Shown: in pieces, positions 34,955 to 46,079 of the stretch
Numbering within the stretch: the first letter of the stretch is position 1
Layout of the letters: every line of letters starts with the position of its first letter
NCBI GenBank assembly: GCA_030077755.1
Contig: JAQJZZ010000002.1
Coordinates: 372,001 to 436,000 of the forward strand
Direction of reading: 5' to 3'
DNA: 64,000 nucleotides
From: Filosporella fistucella
Taxonomy: Eukaryota > Ascomycota > Leotiomycetes > Helotiales
The notes under the pieces: model-generated
What the model saw: the letters and a program-made list of their open reading frames with translations, nothing else
Told to the model about the DNA's origin: nothing
Database searches by the model: none
Translations under genes and position numbers: made by a program

Positions 34955-35078
34955 ATTCCGGTGGCTTAACGGCTACCAGATAGATTACTACCAAGGGTGC
35001 GTTGGAGCAGGAGGCCATAAACAGCTGGTTTGGCGGTTGTACTAAGGTGTTCAGGGGTTCGAATCCCCCGTTCAATGA
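34955..35078 (+). tRNA. tRNA-like element (A and B boxes, Pol III stop)
   Basis: TGGCTTAACGG at 34962-34972 matches the A-box consensus and GGTTCGAATCC at 35056-35066 the B box; a TTTT run follows at 35082. The T-arm stem is GGGG/CCCC around TTCGAAT. The box spacing (~84 bases) exceeds an intron-less tRNA. The acceptor ends (ATTCCGG and GTTCAAT) pair poorly and no D-stem partner is clear, so I name no anticodon. It could be a decayed tRNA, an intron-containing tRNA that I mis-paired, or a SINE-like fragment. Confidence 0.35.
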
Positions 35079-36472
35079 ATGTTTTGCCGTTTCATTTTTG
35101 GGGTTTTATTTTGGCTATGTTTTTTATGTTAAGGATTCGAGTTTTGGATATAATTTGCTTCGCGGGGGAAATGGAGGGGGAGGGGTCGTATGGTTTTTTT
35201 GGCCTGGTGCACAGTTCTGATTTCGAATTCCCCTCTACTTTTTTACGGTGTCATTGAGCTGCTCAAGGCGTTTGCTGTGGAGGAAGGGGGTGGTATATTT
35301 TTGGCTGTTGAGGAAAGTTCGTTTAGCTATAAAGGGGGCGAGAGAAGGGAGGTGAGATCGTTTCGTCAGTCTTAACTCGAGGAGAGATGCCTATATGTGC
35401 AGAGGCTCAATTTGGTCTTGCTCAGATGCCTCAATCTTTGAGAGTGATCTCACAATTTGGAGGAGCAGAGTTTCTCAGATGGAAAGCCTTTCATATAGCC
35501 AGGTAGCCAAGTCATGGCTCTGGTATGCGGCTTTGCGATGCTAAGGCTTGTAATATTCAAGGATACAATGACTAACTCTGATCATGCTATATTTTACTGT
35601 TAAAGTTCTTGCTGCTCAAAGTTGGACGAGCTGGTGGAATTTTCTTCAAAGATTATCTGCCAACCTCTGTTTCTTTCCAAGATCCAACAACACTTTTCAA
35701 TCGTACTTTGCCATTCCATTATCCCAGAGTATAGCCGAGCTCGTTACCACCGCCCTCCTCGAGGTGTACTAGCGTCACCCAGAATGGCAGGATAATTTAT
35801 CTCGCTACCGAGTAGTCCTTTCCTATACCCACGATCTTGTTCTTTCCCAATTTCAAAGGTAAACAAACTCAAATCTGAAAGCACACCCTCCAGCTCTTGC
35901 AGTTGCGCAACAGCTTGATACAAAGGCATGTTTAGTCCTTCGCTCTCCTGGATAATCATACAGCTCTGGCTCATCCTTGGATTGAACTAACTTTGCATTT
36001 CTGCAGATCGAGCATTGTCTTGAGATCGAAACACATAGCTTAAAGCCAAGATTCAAACACAGTTGTAAGGTATGATAAACTATAACTTGTTGATGAATAC
36101 TCACAGCACTGTCCCCTGCTATCAGCACAGGCTTCAGTCAAATGTCTTGGCTTCTATAACACATCCCTTTCATCTATGCGCAGTGTGTCAAACCGAGCGC
36201 TTCAAACCTCAGACGAATTTCTATGTCAACTAGCCTTATAATGTTCTCTACATCCTCATATCTTTATCTAAGCTGTCTCCTCGTACCTCATGCTAACTGC
36301 CTGCAGTCTTTAAGATCGAGAGATTTTGAATTCGACATCTAGCTGATCCTCCATTACCATCTCGTTAATATTTCAAAGACGCGTTCCTGTCACACTATCC
36401 CTTCGTCCTGTCCCTCTCATTGTCCTCAAGCTAATCTCACAGGCCAGACCAACTCCCTGCCAAACGCCCACA
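35079..36472. other. Intergenic with a possible gene fragment
   Basis: A 76-codon minus-strand frame from an ATG (35974-35744) looks protein-like (MPLYQAVAQLQELEGVLSDL) and may be the last exon of a decayed gene. No upstream exon could be joined and no family is recognised. The remainder holds nothing I can name. Confidence 0.3.
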
Positions 36473-38649
36473 ATGTCGGGTTACCAGTCAAGACAAGAAG
36501 GTATTTGCCGTCGTGTAGGTACATCACAGCAAAATATCACCTTTCAACAACTCCACGACTTCTTCAATAGGAAGCGAGTTGAGGTTACTGCCCAATATCC
36601 AGATACTAGCCACCTCTTCAAGCTCGAGATGATTGAGAGGGGTGTTTGGAAGCACTTTTGTAAGTCCTGTATTGTCTTCGGCCATATATATGCTTACTAA
36701 TCTTAAAGTCAATAATGAACCATTCCCAGCCCCGGATTCAGATCTAACGGATCTTGCGCCTGTGTCTGCTACCAGCAATAGCAGCTGTGTGGCTAGTAAC
36801 GGAGTCGTATCCGCCCATAAAGATGCTCAGAAGAAGACAAGCTTATTCAGTCCTCCTTCAGGGCCGAAATTGAATTTAATCATGCGCCGCCCACCAGTTA
36901 CTCAAGGCTGGGTTCATGACTTGTATGAGGGTTCTACTCAAGAAATCAAAAATAAGAGAGCCACTCATACGGCTGGAGATAGATTGCATGAAAATCGGGA
37001 GCTACCAAACGCCCGTCAGAGTCAAGTATCGAGAGCTACAGGAGGAGGCAATATCGATTCTTACCGACCTGCTCTTATTCCCCGTGGCCCCTCAAACAAA
37101 TCACCGTTTTCGAAAGCTGATACATCAGATCTAAATATTTCCCTCACACGAGCTTACGTTTCCAGAATGGATCTGCTCAAGGACGTAGGTTCCAAGCATG
37201 GACTTAAGGATGAAGACATGGTGTCTGGGTATAGAATGTTCTTGGCTCGAGCCCATCAACGACTAGAGGGTTTCCGTGATGAATGGAAACAATACTACGT
37301 TGAGGCATGTATGTGGCAAAAGTTTTTTCTTGAGTCTCCAAGAGGCACTATTTCTCGTCAATTCCCCGCAGATCCGCCAAGCTGTCCATGTAAGTACCAC
37401 TTCTATTGGGAGCGATCTGCTTTGCTAACAGTTCTCAGGGTTGATTCCTCAATTCGAGGCAGAGAGAAGAAGTATGTGGACTAAAATGGTTTTGCTCATT
37501 TTGCTGACGGTTTTCAGATTATCCATCATATTATTGCATGGAAATATTAATGGAGACGAAGGCCATTGGACTTGGACGGAGATCTGAGTTGTTCTCTTAT
37601 TTGAATATTGTACGCACCAACATCAAGATTGAGCACCCAAAGTGTGATCATCAAATCAGAAGTTTCCTTGCCGATCAGAAAGCCTGGAGCAAGTTTTGTG
37701 AGTCAATCAATCACCATTTCAATAGGAATATCTGCTAAGTAGTACAGTCAGTAGTGAACCCTTTCCAGATGCGCAGCCAGCAGAAGGACATCATCCAGAC
37801 TGCCGTGCTGGTCACCCAGGTCAATTGAATACTACCATCCCTCTGGGAAATCAAAAATCCAATGGCAGCAGGTCTATGGACGCATATTCTTCTTTCTGGG
37901 AGACAAAGTCTGAAAGGGATTTCAATGTGTCGCGGAGAACCCAAGGCGCGGGTCATTCCCAAACACGCATGCCAAAGGTTGCCACCATGCCTGCGCATAC
38001 ATCACAAAGAAGCCAGCAGATGTACGGTTTCACTGCTGCTCTGCCACATACGCATCAGAGCCGCACTAGAGCAAATAAGGCTCTTGTGACTACCTTGCCT
38101 TCCAATTCTGGAGATTCAAGACCCCAAGTAGCTGTCGCTGCCAAACATGGCTTTGGTGGCTTGCAGGCAACGGCAGGTGTTGTACCTTCCGCTGTCAAGA
38201 GTGAGGCTGTTGATATGGACATAGAGATGAGTCTTGCGCCTGTCGGTGCCATGAATGGAGCAGAAGACCTGAATACAAATATGGCTCTGGCTGATATGGA
38301 AATTGGAACGTACCAACCACAATCCGCGACTTCTGAAAGGACTAAATACAAGAGTGCGTTTGGGGTTTCTGATCTTGATTATATGCTCATGGAGGGCGCA
38401 GTCAAGGTATGATATTTTTCTCGGTAATTGCAATTGTTCAGCAGCTGATACGAATTACAGGCTGAAGGCAATTTGCGAATGGTTCTTGACGAAGAGAAGG
38501 GTGAGGTAGTCACATTGGGTGAGCTGCTGAAGCGGATCGCATCCCGCTCTCGTGGTGCGCTACTTAGAGCTGCTACGGAACGTATTGAGAAGCGCAAGAG
38601 AGAGTCCGCTGAAGAGGATGGAGAAGACAAGCGCATGCGGTATGCCTAA
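36473..38649 (+). CDS. Orphan protein with triplicated motif, 642 aa
   Basis: Six exons: 36473-36659, 36709-37389, 37439-37471, 37518-37697, 37748-38406 and 38461-38649, phases consistent. Three stretches share a layout: a helix start with aromatic or Leu residues, a V/I-x-x-x-H/Y-P-type centre, then W-x-K/H-F at the end (VWKHF ~62, MWQKFF ~280 and AWSKF ~360). Copies one and three are each followed by an intron, then N/S-N/S-EPFP. The second half is basic and low in order; the last exon forms a basic helix (LLKRIASRSRGALLRAATERIEKRKRE) and a likely nuclear signal. No signal peptide. I do not recognise the family; a nuclear, DNA- or chromatin-associated role is only a guess. Confidence 0.75.
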
Positions 38650-39994
38650 GCCGTCTGAAACAAATATCTCTATCTAATTTTTTTTGTTTTCCGCGTTTTA
38701 CCTGTATGTCGGGGTCTAGTAGGCTCGTTGTATATGCCTGCTACTTGTTCGTAGTTATTAGCGAATATCCTGCTCAGTGGGATTGTGGAGTTCAAAATTG
38801 GGAGGGTGGCGAAATGAAGGATATTGTACAGTAGAAAATGGTTCCAGTCTATTGTAATCTCATGGCTCGTCTAACTGTGAACTTCAGTGACCTTAGTTGA
38901 TTCGATTCAAGCTGTTTACTTGACGTTAAGGAACTATTTCAGCAGATTGAGTTGACTACTTGACTACTATAGATGAATATCAACTGATTTGGCCCTTGAA
39001 AATACTGCTGACTTCTTCGAATCCTTCAATTTTGGTGGACATTCGAGATTCGATAACAAATATGCATGAAAGATCAATAAACTTAATCGACCAAACATGT
39101 TTAGGCGGCTGAAAGCAAGGACCGCAAGGTGAATTCTCGAAGTGAGGTACGTTCCGTGGCAAGGTAGAAAGGGACATTGAATGAGTCAGCAACCCGAATT
39201 TGCCCAGGGCAGGAATAAATCTCCACTTTCACCTCATCTTTTTCACATCTTTTCGATTCTCGCACAACTCACAAAAACACTAGATGAACAGAACATCTCG
39301 TGTGTTCATTACAGTAACTCTTGCTATTAGAATCCTCGATCAACAAGCATCATCGAATTCGGACTCGCTGTGATCCAAATCACGCCTTTCTCAATTACCA
39401 ACAAGCCAGCCTCACCCGTTCACGCTAGGTAGCCGTTTCATTTCACGCCTCCCTGTCCGACATATGCACTTCGCCGCAATCAAAATTGACAAGGAGCAAA
39501 GATGACTGCAGGCAGCTCAGCCCTGCCGCTTTGGGCTTGTTCTCCGTCCGTGCTCGGTGGAGACGGGCAGGTTTAAGGTTGTTTCCTTTCCTTCTCGCGT
39601 GCGGAGTTGGGATGATGGAAACTTCAGATGAGGTGGGATTAGACGCGATGAACAGGTTTCAATGTGTTATTGGTACAGCTGTTTTGTTATTTCGAAGTAG
39701 ATGGTGTCAAGAAGTCTTGGTTTGTAAGTGTAAGCGCATTTCTTCCTTTGTGTCAGGGTCGCATTGGGTCAGTGAGTCCTCTGGAATTGGCACTTCTGGC
39801 CCCCATCTCGAGAAACGCCACAGCGGATTCAATCCAAAGATTGGAGATACAGGCAAGGATTTAGCGAGGGAGACGATGAGATTGGTTCACCGTACGATCC
39901 TGCATTAAGGTAGTCTTTCTGTTGATCTCTATTTAGAAATCTCTATCCCCTCACCTCTCTATCACGATTCACCTTCGCCTTCAGTTCTCCTACG
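38650..39994. other. Intergenic, 1.3 kb
   Basis: No supported gene. A 140-codon frame at 39486-39908 has no motif and no plausible start context. Confidence 0.45.
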
Positions 39995-41546
39995 ATGTCG
40001 TACCATTCAACAGCTTCCGAGTGGCTCACTTACGGAGCTATCTGGGAACGCAGTGGTCAAGCGTCCCGTACTATCTTCACGACTATCTTCATTGTTCTTA
40101 ATTTCTGTATTGCTTTCATAGGCGGCCGTCTTATCAAGCGCCAAGCCCAGCGTTCTCTACTCAAAAATAATCCTGTTCCTCTCACAAAGCTCGTACCATG
40201 GCTATCTCTAGGTTCTATAGCATCCTATATCTGGGACATGCGCACTATGCCTGGAGGGTATTTTGGATTTCTGATGATCATTAGTGGAGGCTTCAATATT
40301 GTTCATCAATACTTCGTTTCCAACTATATCACTGTTGAGTGGAGTAGTCAAAGATGTGACTTCGAAGTGGGACTTGTGACTACCCACAGGACCGCTGCTA
40401 CACGGACTCCATTCACACCTACTCCTTCCTGGCCGACAGCACAGCTGGCTTTTTCCGCACATGGAGCTGCAACGGACAATGGTGGCATAATTGGAGTATG
40501 GTCCAAGATCAACAACAACATCACATATTTTTGTCCGGATGAAACGGATATTCTGGGCAAGTGGGTGTGTACCAAAGCAGCAGACTCTGTCATGCAACCT
40601 TCGGACTGGACGAGTGGGACTGCGGTGACTGCGTTCAATTCTAGGCAAGGCTTCTTGTACAAACAAGCTTCATATAGAACTGGCTCAGTCCTTCCAAATG
40701 GTACTTGGATTGCTGTTATGGCATGGAGCGCTGATGTTGTAACGAACTCGACATTGCCTTGGACTGTTCGTTCGACAATTGCAGTCCCAACGGATATAAC
40801 CCTCAACACTACAGCCTCAAACTTCGACTGCCGTCTCGACAACAAGAATAGCACCGCGTGGAAGCCTGCAGTAATCGACAGCCTGGAAACGCTTGATGCA
40901 TGGTCGCAAGTTATGATGGGAGATGTTCTCGATATCCCGGCGAGCGAGTACCAAGGCCAGCTGGAGAAGGTGCTAAATACAATCACCATGACAGCTGGGT
41001 CGGGAAACAAACATATGTGGGACGTCAAGAAAGCAGAAGATACGGGCGCAGGAAATAAATATGGATGTCTCGCCCAACGCACGTACGTCGCAAACCAAAT
41101 ATTCGCCACAGCTTTTGTCCTGGCCCTTCTCCTCTTCACCTTCTGTGTCATCGACCTGTATGACTTCATCAGAAATATGCTTGATAAACGCCATAGCGTT
41201 ACAGATAGAATGCCATTCGATCTGTTGGACTGGCAATTGGGACATGTGCAAGGTATGGTTGGGAATGAGAACCTGGAGGTGAGGAGGTTGAATGATTATG
41301 AGTTCTATTGGTGTGAGAGGACGCAAACTTATCGATGTAGGGTTATGGCTAATAAGGTATGTTCATTCCCTCCTGTGGTGATTTAAGAGAATGCTAAGCG
41401 TGGTTTAGGCGGGAAAGTATGAGCCAGTTGAGAACCCGCAAGGCAATAACTCGGAAACTACGATGGGAAAGACGGACGGAGTTGTGGTGAGTACACAGAG
41501 TGTGGGCCCTGAGATGGTGGCAGGTACAACACAGCACCAACATTAA
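39995..41546 (+). CDS. Multi-pass membrane protein, 499 aa, unknown
   Basis: Two exons, 39995-41356 and 41409-41546, joined in phase 0 (GTATGT donor, GTTTAG acceptor). Hydrophobic segments lie at ~26-47 (TIFIVLNFCIAFIGG), ~65-80, ~88-108 (YFGFLMIISGGFNIVHQYFV) and ~372-395 (FATAFVLALLLFTFCVIDLY). Between the last two lies a ~260-residue, presumably extracellular domain with Asn-x-Ser/Thr sites and several cysteines. The cytosolic tail is hydrophilic. This plan is common among fungal plasma-membrane proteins of unknown function. A change in character around residues 125-165 (Thr/Pro/Ala-rich) might mark a small unrecognised intron. Confidence 0.75.
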
Positions 41547-42847
41547 TTCGATAATAAAACAAGGAGTTTTGTTGGCAATTTCTTGCACATATATAAATTT
41601 TTCTCACGATGCAAAATAAATCATGACAAGTCATACTTTTGGCATGAAAATATTTTGGAATGACTTCATTTTCCGGTTTCTCCCAGTATCTCTTAGCTTT
41701 TGTCTATTCTTTTATTTGCTCTCCATCCTCCCACTCTCCCTGATGTTAAACTTGATGGCCACTATTTCAGTTTCACGAAGATAAATGCGGGGTAGCATTC
41801 GGATTATCTGGATCTACGCTACTTCACAGCAGCCACACATGCTGAACCTTTTCAGCCTTCCCCATCCTTCGTATTTACTGCCTTCCTCTCATCCTAATCT
41901 TCAACTTTTCCTTCATTCCAAGACTGGTTCACAGATCTGTTAATTCCGGCTGGCCCTAAAAGCGACGAAGAATACGAATCACAGGAAAATGTCTATCGCT
42001 GCATCGAACTTGCTACCAATATCTTGTACGGACATATCCTACATTGCACGATTTCCCTCCCCTCCTTATTTCCTTTGCTCCTAGACTTTCAAATTGCTTT
42101 ATTTTGGCGCCGTGGCGCAAAAGAACGCCCTGCCAAGATCTTCAGTGAGGCTGAGGTGGAGATCGGTGGGTTGAGAGTGGCATGAACTTTATTGAGCGCT
42201 TAGGATGTTTGGGAAATAATAGACGACGTTCAATTCTCGCTCGAGGTCTTCACTTCCCTCACCGAGAATCTAGTGCATTACCATCGTGCACTTTGATCAA
42301 GATACTAGAGCGACCTTTGAAGGGCAAATTCGCCATTGATCCGATAGCACCCGCATGATTTCACGCTCTCGTGCCATTAGTTCAAGGAAATTCATTCTGC
42401 CTTGGTCCAGAAACTAATTCCTCGGTGGGATATCATTTTACTCGTATACTCGTGCGGTCTTTTGTATCATTGTTATATCACATGGAAACTATGCTAACGC
42501 TCTAGATTCGTATTTAATAATTAATGAAGTATGATAATCATGCTCTAACCGATCTGGACTCTTTTTAGCCTTTGCTAGAGAAGCCAACACTAAGACAGGG
42601 CGTATTCCTCGCCCTCCTGAAGCCATATCGAGTTCTCACCGAGTAGTGATACTTGTTGAATTTTGTGTTTGTGAAGGAATCCATCGAGTAGTCTCAAATC
42701 AAAGATTTTGAAAGGAAAGAGAATAGTGAAATTTCTCTATAAAAGAAGGGGTCTATCCCTTCAACATCCTTCCCATCAATCATCACCTATCATCACAACT
42801 TAAACTCATTTTACTTCATCGCATTCTAAAAAGTCTGCATCACCATA
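41547..42847. other. Gene-free island left of the MITE
   Basis: No gene is supported. An open frame at 41898-42185 without an ATG is locally protein-like (SDEEYESQENVYRCIELATN) and may be a relic exon. The rest shows nothing recognisable. Confidence 0.35.
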
Positions 42848-43345
42848 AACGGCCCACTATAACTAACAAAGTGACAAAACCCTCTAAGTCCGTATAAATT
42901 CGATTTTTAATGGTATATTTGATATAAAACACGATAACAGCGATTAATTTATTAAAAGTTTAGAGTAATAATTATTGTTTTAATTATATAATTGATTATA
43001 TAAATTATAACTTATTCTCTTTCTATTTTGCCTCTCTCCTCGCTGTCTCTTCCTCGTCTTTCCTCGCCTTCTCCCTCTCCTTATCCTTTTGCGTCTCTTC
43101 CCTACCTTTATGATAAAATGAAGTTAGTAGGAAGTATGGAGATAGAGAAAAGGAGAAAAGGGAGAGAGGGAGAGAGATAGAGAAGGGAGGGGGTTAGAGG
43201 GAGGGACACAGAGGGGGGCGAGATTTAATCGGGTAGCTCCATCTTAAGACCCCTCTCTTTAATTTATAGGGATAAAGTAAAATGAAAATCGATTTTAATA
43301 GGACATAGGAGGAGGTTTTGTCACTTTGTAAGGTAGAGGGGCCCG
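42848..43345. mobile_element. Foldback MITE with TA target site
   Basis: About 498 bp bounded by imperfect inverted repeats of ~60 bases, flanked by TA on both sides (42846-42847 and 43346-43347). A perfect 16-base core, ACAAAGTGACAAAACC, lies at 42866-42881 and its reverse complement at 43314-43329. Similarity extends outward to CGGCCC/GGGCCCG and inward to an AT-rich TCGATTTT block. The centre is a pyrimidine tract (43018-43107) opposed by a purine tract (43125-43220), so the whole unit can fold back. No coding capacity. The TA duplication suggests mobilisation by a Tc1/mariner-type transposase encoded elsewhere. Confidence 0.82.
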
Positions 43346-43398
43346 TACATATATCTCCCATCAATTATCAAAATCAACCCCCTCAAAACTCGAACACA

Positions 43399-43561
43399 AT
43401 GTGCGACAAACAAATCTTCACTCTGGCTTGTGGCCACACTGTCTACAAAGAGCACTAAATGTGAGACCAAGAGACGAGGTCATTCCTGTGGTTCAGAGTG
43501 CTATGGCATCACCTCATCCAGGCGTTTCTCCGATTGTCAGGCTAGGATCAATAATCGATAA
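43399..43561 (+). pseudogene. Frameshifted small Cys-rich protein gene
   Basis: The ATG at 43399 opens MCDKQIFTLACGH, the start seen in small fungal Cys/His-rich proteins (M-C-x-x-x-I/F-x-x-x-C-G-H). The frame stops after 19 codons at TAA. In the next frame from 43460 the expected Cys-rich continuation appears (CETKRRGHSCGSECYG and FSDCQ), ending at 43561. One shift of +1 near 43453-43460 explains the break. The gene starts ~50 bp from the MITE end. Confidence 0.6.
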
Positions 43562-43954
43562 TTGATTCCTTTAGCTTACTAGCAGAGAAAAGAGTCAGAG
43601 ACGGGAATGGGGGCCAGGGAGGGAGGGGCATGTTGTGCTGTGGTGTGGTTGTGGAAAGGGATAGATGTTGTTGTTTGCTTCGATTTCAAGGCGTGCAGGT
43701 GTGTTGTTGGACGAAGTAATAGGATAAGAGGTTGCAGAATACGAAACCGTTGGGAAAATATCTCTCACTAGCGAAGTGTTGTGAAGTGTGATTACATATT
43801 CTATCAACTGATCGAGTAAGAATTGCGAGATCTACTAGAGGAAACTATTCGAACATTTTGAAGAGGCACTACTTGCAAGATTTGTAATCCAGTGCTTGGA
43901 GGCTTAAAACCCCGTCTTTTCTACTACCTTATTTAGTGGTTCTATTTACAATAC
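43562..43954. other. GH51 3' flank
   Basis: Contains only a 70-codon minus-strand frame without motif. Probably 3' UTR and spacer. Confidence 0.4.
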
Positions 43955-46079
43955 TCAAGTTGTCAGAACAGCAAGCTGATAATTTCCCAGCGAAAACAAA
44001 AACTCCCCATTCTTCCCCGCATTCAACGTCTGTGTTTTTTCTACGACTACCTCAGGCCCGAGCTTCCCGTTCACAAGAACATTACTTGACAATCCTCCAT
44101 CCTCAGGTCCGACAGCACTCAGAATCGTTAATTTAGCTCCGTGGTGGTACTTTATACCCTCGAAAGTAATGTTGAATGGCACGCTTTTCGTGGCGTTATA
44201 TGTTGCTACTTTGAAAGTATATTTGCCTGGAGCGGAAACACCGGCGACGTAGTAAGCGGGACCGAAAGTATCGTTGCTATGGACAGTAACAGGAACGGTG
44301 GCATTGTAACGATTATTGGAAAGGAGCTTGATAGCATGATAAGAGGTCGAAAGAACAGTTTGGCGTGGGTCTGCCGTGAATGATATGAGGTCAGGCTAAA
44401 CATTATTAGTTACCATAACCTCAACTAATTTTCTCATATATTTGATATTTTGAGAGAAAAGATGACTTACCGCCCACTGCCAATTGTTCCGATTCTGCAG
44501 TCCAGGAGCGTAGCTGGCTCCTACCATCACGTCCCCATTCCGCTCCATGCCAAGAGTCCAGATTGACTCACTCATAGCGCCCACCCATTGAGGCCATTCG
44601 AGTTGAGGAGCGCTCCAGTTGTTACCTCCTCCCCCTAGAATATTCCCCTCAATATTAGCATACTCGCTTGCGAAGATACTGTGATTTCTCTGTATATTGT
44701 CCCACTGGTTGAACCTTCTAACAAAGTCATCCGGGCGCGTATAAAGATGGTAATCCCATGCACTACCAGTACCCGCCACACTTTGATCCTGAGAGGACGA
44801 GATGATTGTAAGCTCTGGATACTTGGCGTGGATGGCGTCGAAAAACATTTGCCAACGGTAAGCGATGTATGATGGAAGTCCTTTCCAGAGGTTGTCTTCA
44901 TTGCCAATTTCGACATATTGGAGCTTCCATGGTTTCGGGTAGCCGAGTGATGCACGAAGAGCACCGTACTTTGTGGTTGTATCTCCCAAAATGAACTCAA
45001 GTTCATCAAGGGCGAGTGTCACGTAAGGTTTAAGCTCCTCAGCGCTGAGAGTATTGTTGATTCCAGAAGTAACAAGAAACAGGCCTGACCAAACCGCCAA
45101 GACTGGCTCAGCATCAAGATCTGTGCACCACTAAAATGTGTTAGGATGAAATTGTGCATGGGTGGATTTCTACCAACATTGAAATATTCAATCAACCCGA
45201 GCCCATCAGTATTGGCATAACCCCAGTTTCCTGGACGACCTGGACGCTCTTTGAGAGGCCCAAGAGTATTGTTCCAAAGCCACGGGTAACGGAAAGCATC
45301 TCCCTCACTATTCATGGTTAGTCCTTGAAACACTTATGAAGAGAATATGTTCACAGGTTATTGCCTCCTGGAAATCTGAAGAAGCTGGGGTTTAATGCTT
45401 TCAATGCTTCCATAAGATCCTTCCTGTTCCCGTTTGGCCTGTCCTGGTATGTAGGAGGAAACAATGAGATAAGGTTGAAATTCAAGGGTCCCGCTGCAGC
45501 GTCATAGACAATATTCAGAGTATTGTTGCTGTTGGCAGCAACGACCTGCGGCCGGACGGTAAATGTATGTTCGACCCACTCTCCCGACTTGCTGTTTGAA
45601 TGAATGGTAACATTCTCAAACACTTCGCCTGTGATGTTGGACTGAAGGGTGATTTGAAATGTTCCTTTGTAAGCACCCAAAACCCAGAAGCTACCATGGT
45701 ATCTCTGAACCTCGACATTGATACCCCACCAACCCGGGTTGAGCAGTCCAATCTTCCCAATAGAACCGGAAGCTGGAGATACCTTCACAGAATAAGGCAG
45801 AGCACTAGAAAGTTGAGGTGTGGTTTTCTCCAGCGTCAACTTTGCATTTCCGACCGCTTGCCAAGGGTAGAGTGTAGATGGAAATTCGGTACTGCCTTGG
45901 AATGCTCGATTTTGAATAAGCTCAGCGTAGATTCCACCGTCACCAGAATTGTTGATATCTTCGTACATGAGACCATACATAAGTGGGGATGACTTGTTGC
46001 CACCTGTTGCAGCGACCGAGAGGTCATATGCACCTGCAAAACGGGCAAGCAGTGACAGAAGTGCGAAGTTGAAAAACAT
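43955..46079 (-). CDS. abfA: GH51 alpha-L-arabinofuranosidase, secreted
   Basis: Four exons, minus strand: 46079-45355, 45307-45178, 45130-44471 and 44395-43955; 651 aa. Signal peptide at residues 1-17 (FNFALLSLLARFAGA). The mature start (SSPLMYGLMYEDINNSGDGG), RFPGGNNL, the acid/base site VEIGNEDNLW (Glu ~363) and the nucleophile region FASEYAN define GH51. The last exon is the C-terminal beta domain. The enzyme removes arabinose side chains from arabinan, arabinoxylan and pectin, fitting a plant-associated fungus. Asn-x-Ser/Thr sites are frequent, as expected for a secreted glycoprotein. Length and layout are normal for fungal family members. Confidence 0.93.

Noticed and set aside
39486..39908. 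140-codon plus-strand frame
   Set aside because: No motif, unusual Arg/Ser/Trp composition and no supporting context.
40348..41169. 273-codon minus-strand frame
   Set aside because: Antisense to the membrane protein at 39995-41546, which has consistent helices, glycosylation sites and a good splice junction.
41898..42185. 95-codon open frame without ATG
   Set aside because: Locally protein-like but no start, splice partner or family; kept only as a possible relic in the gap note.
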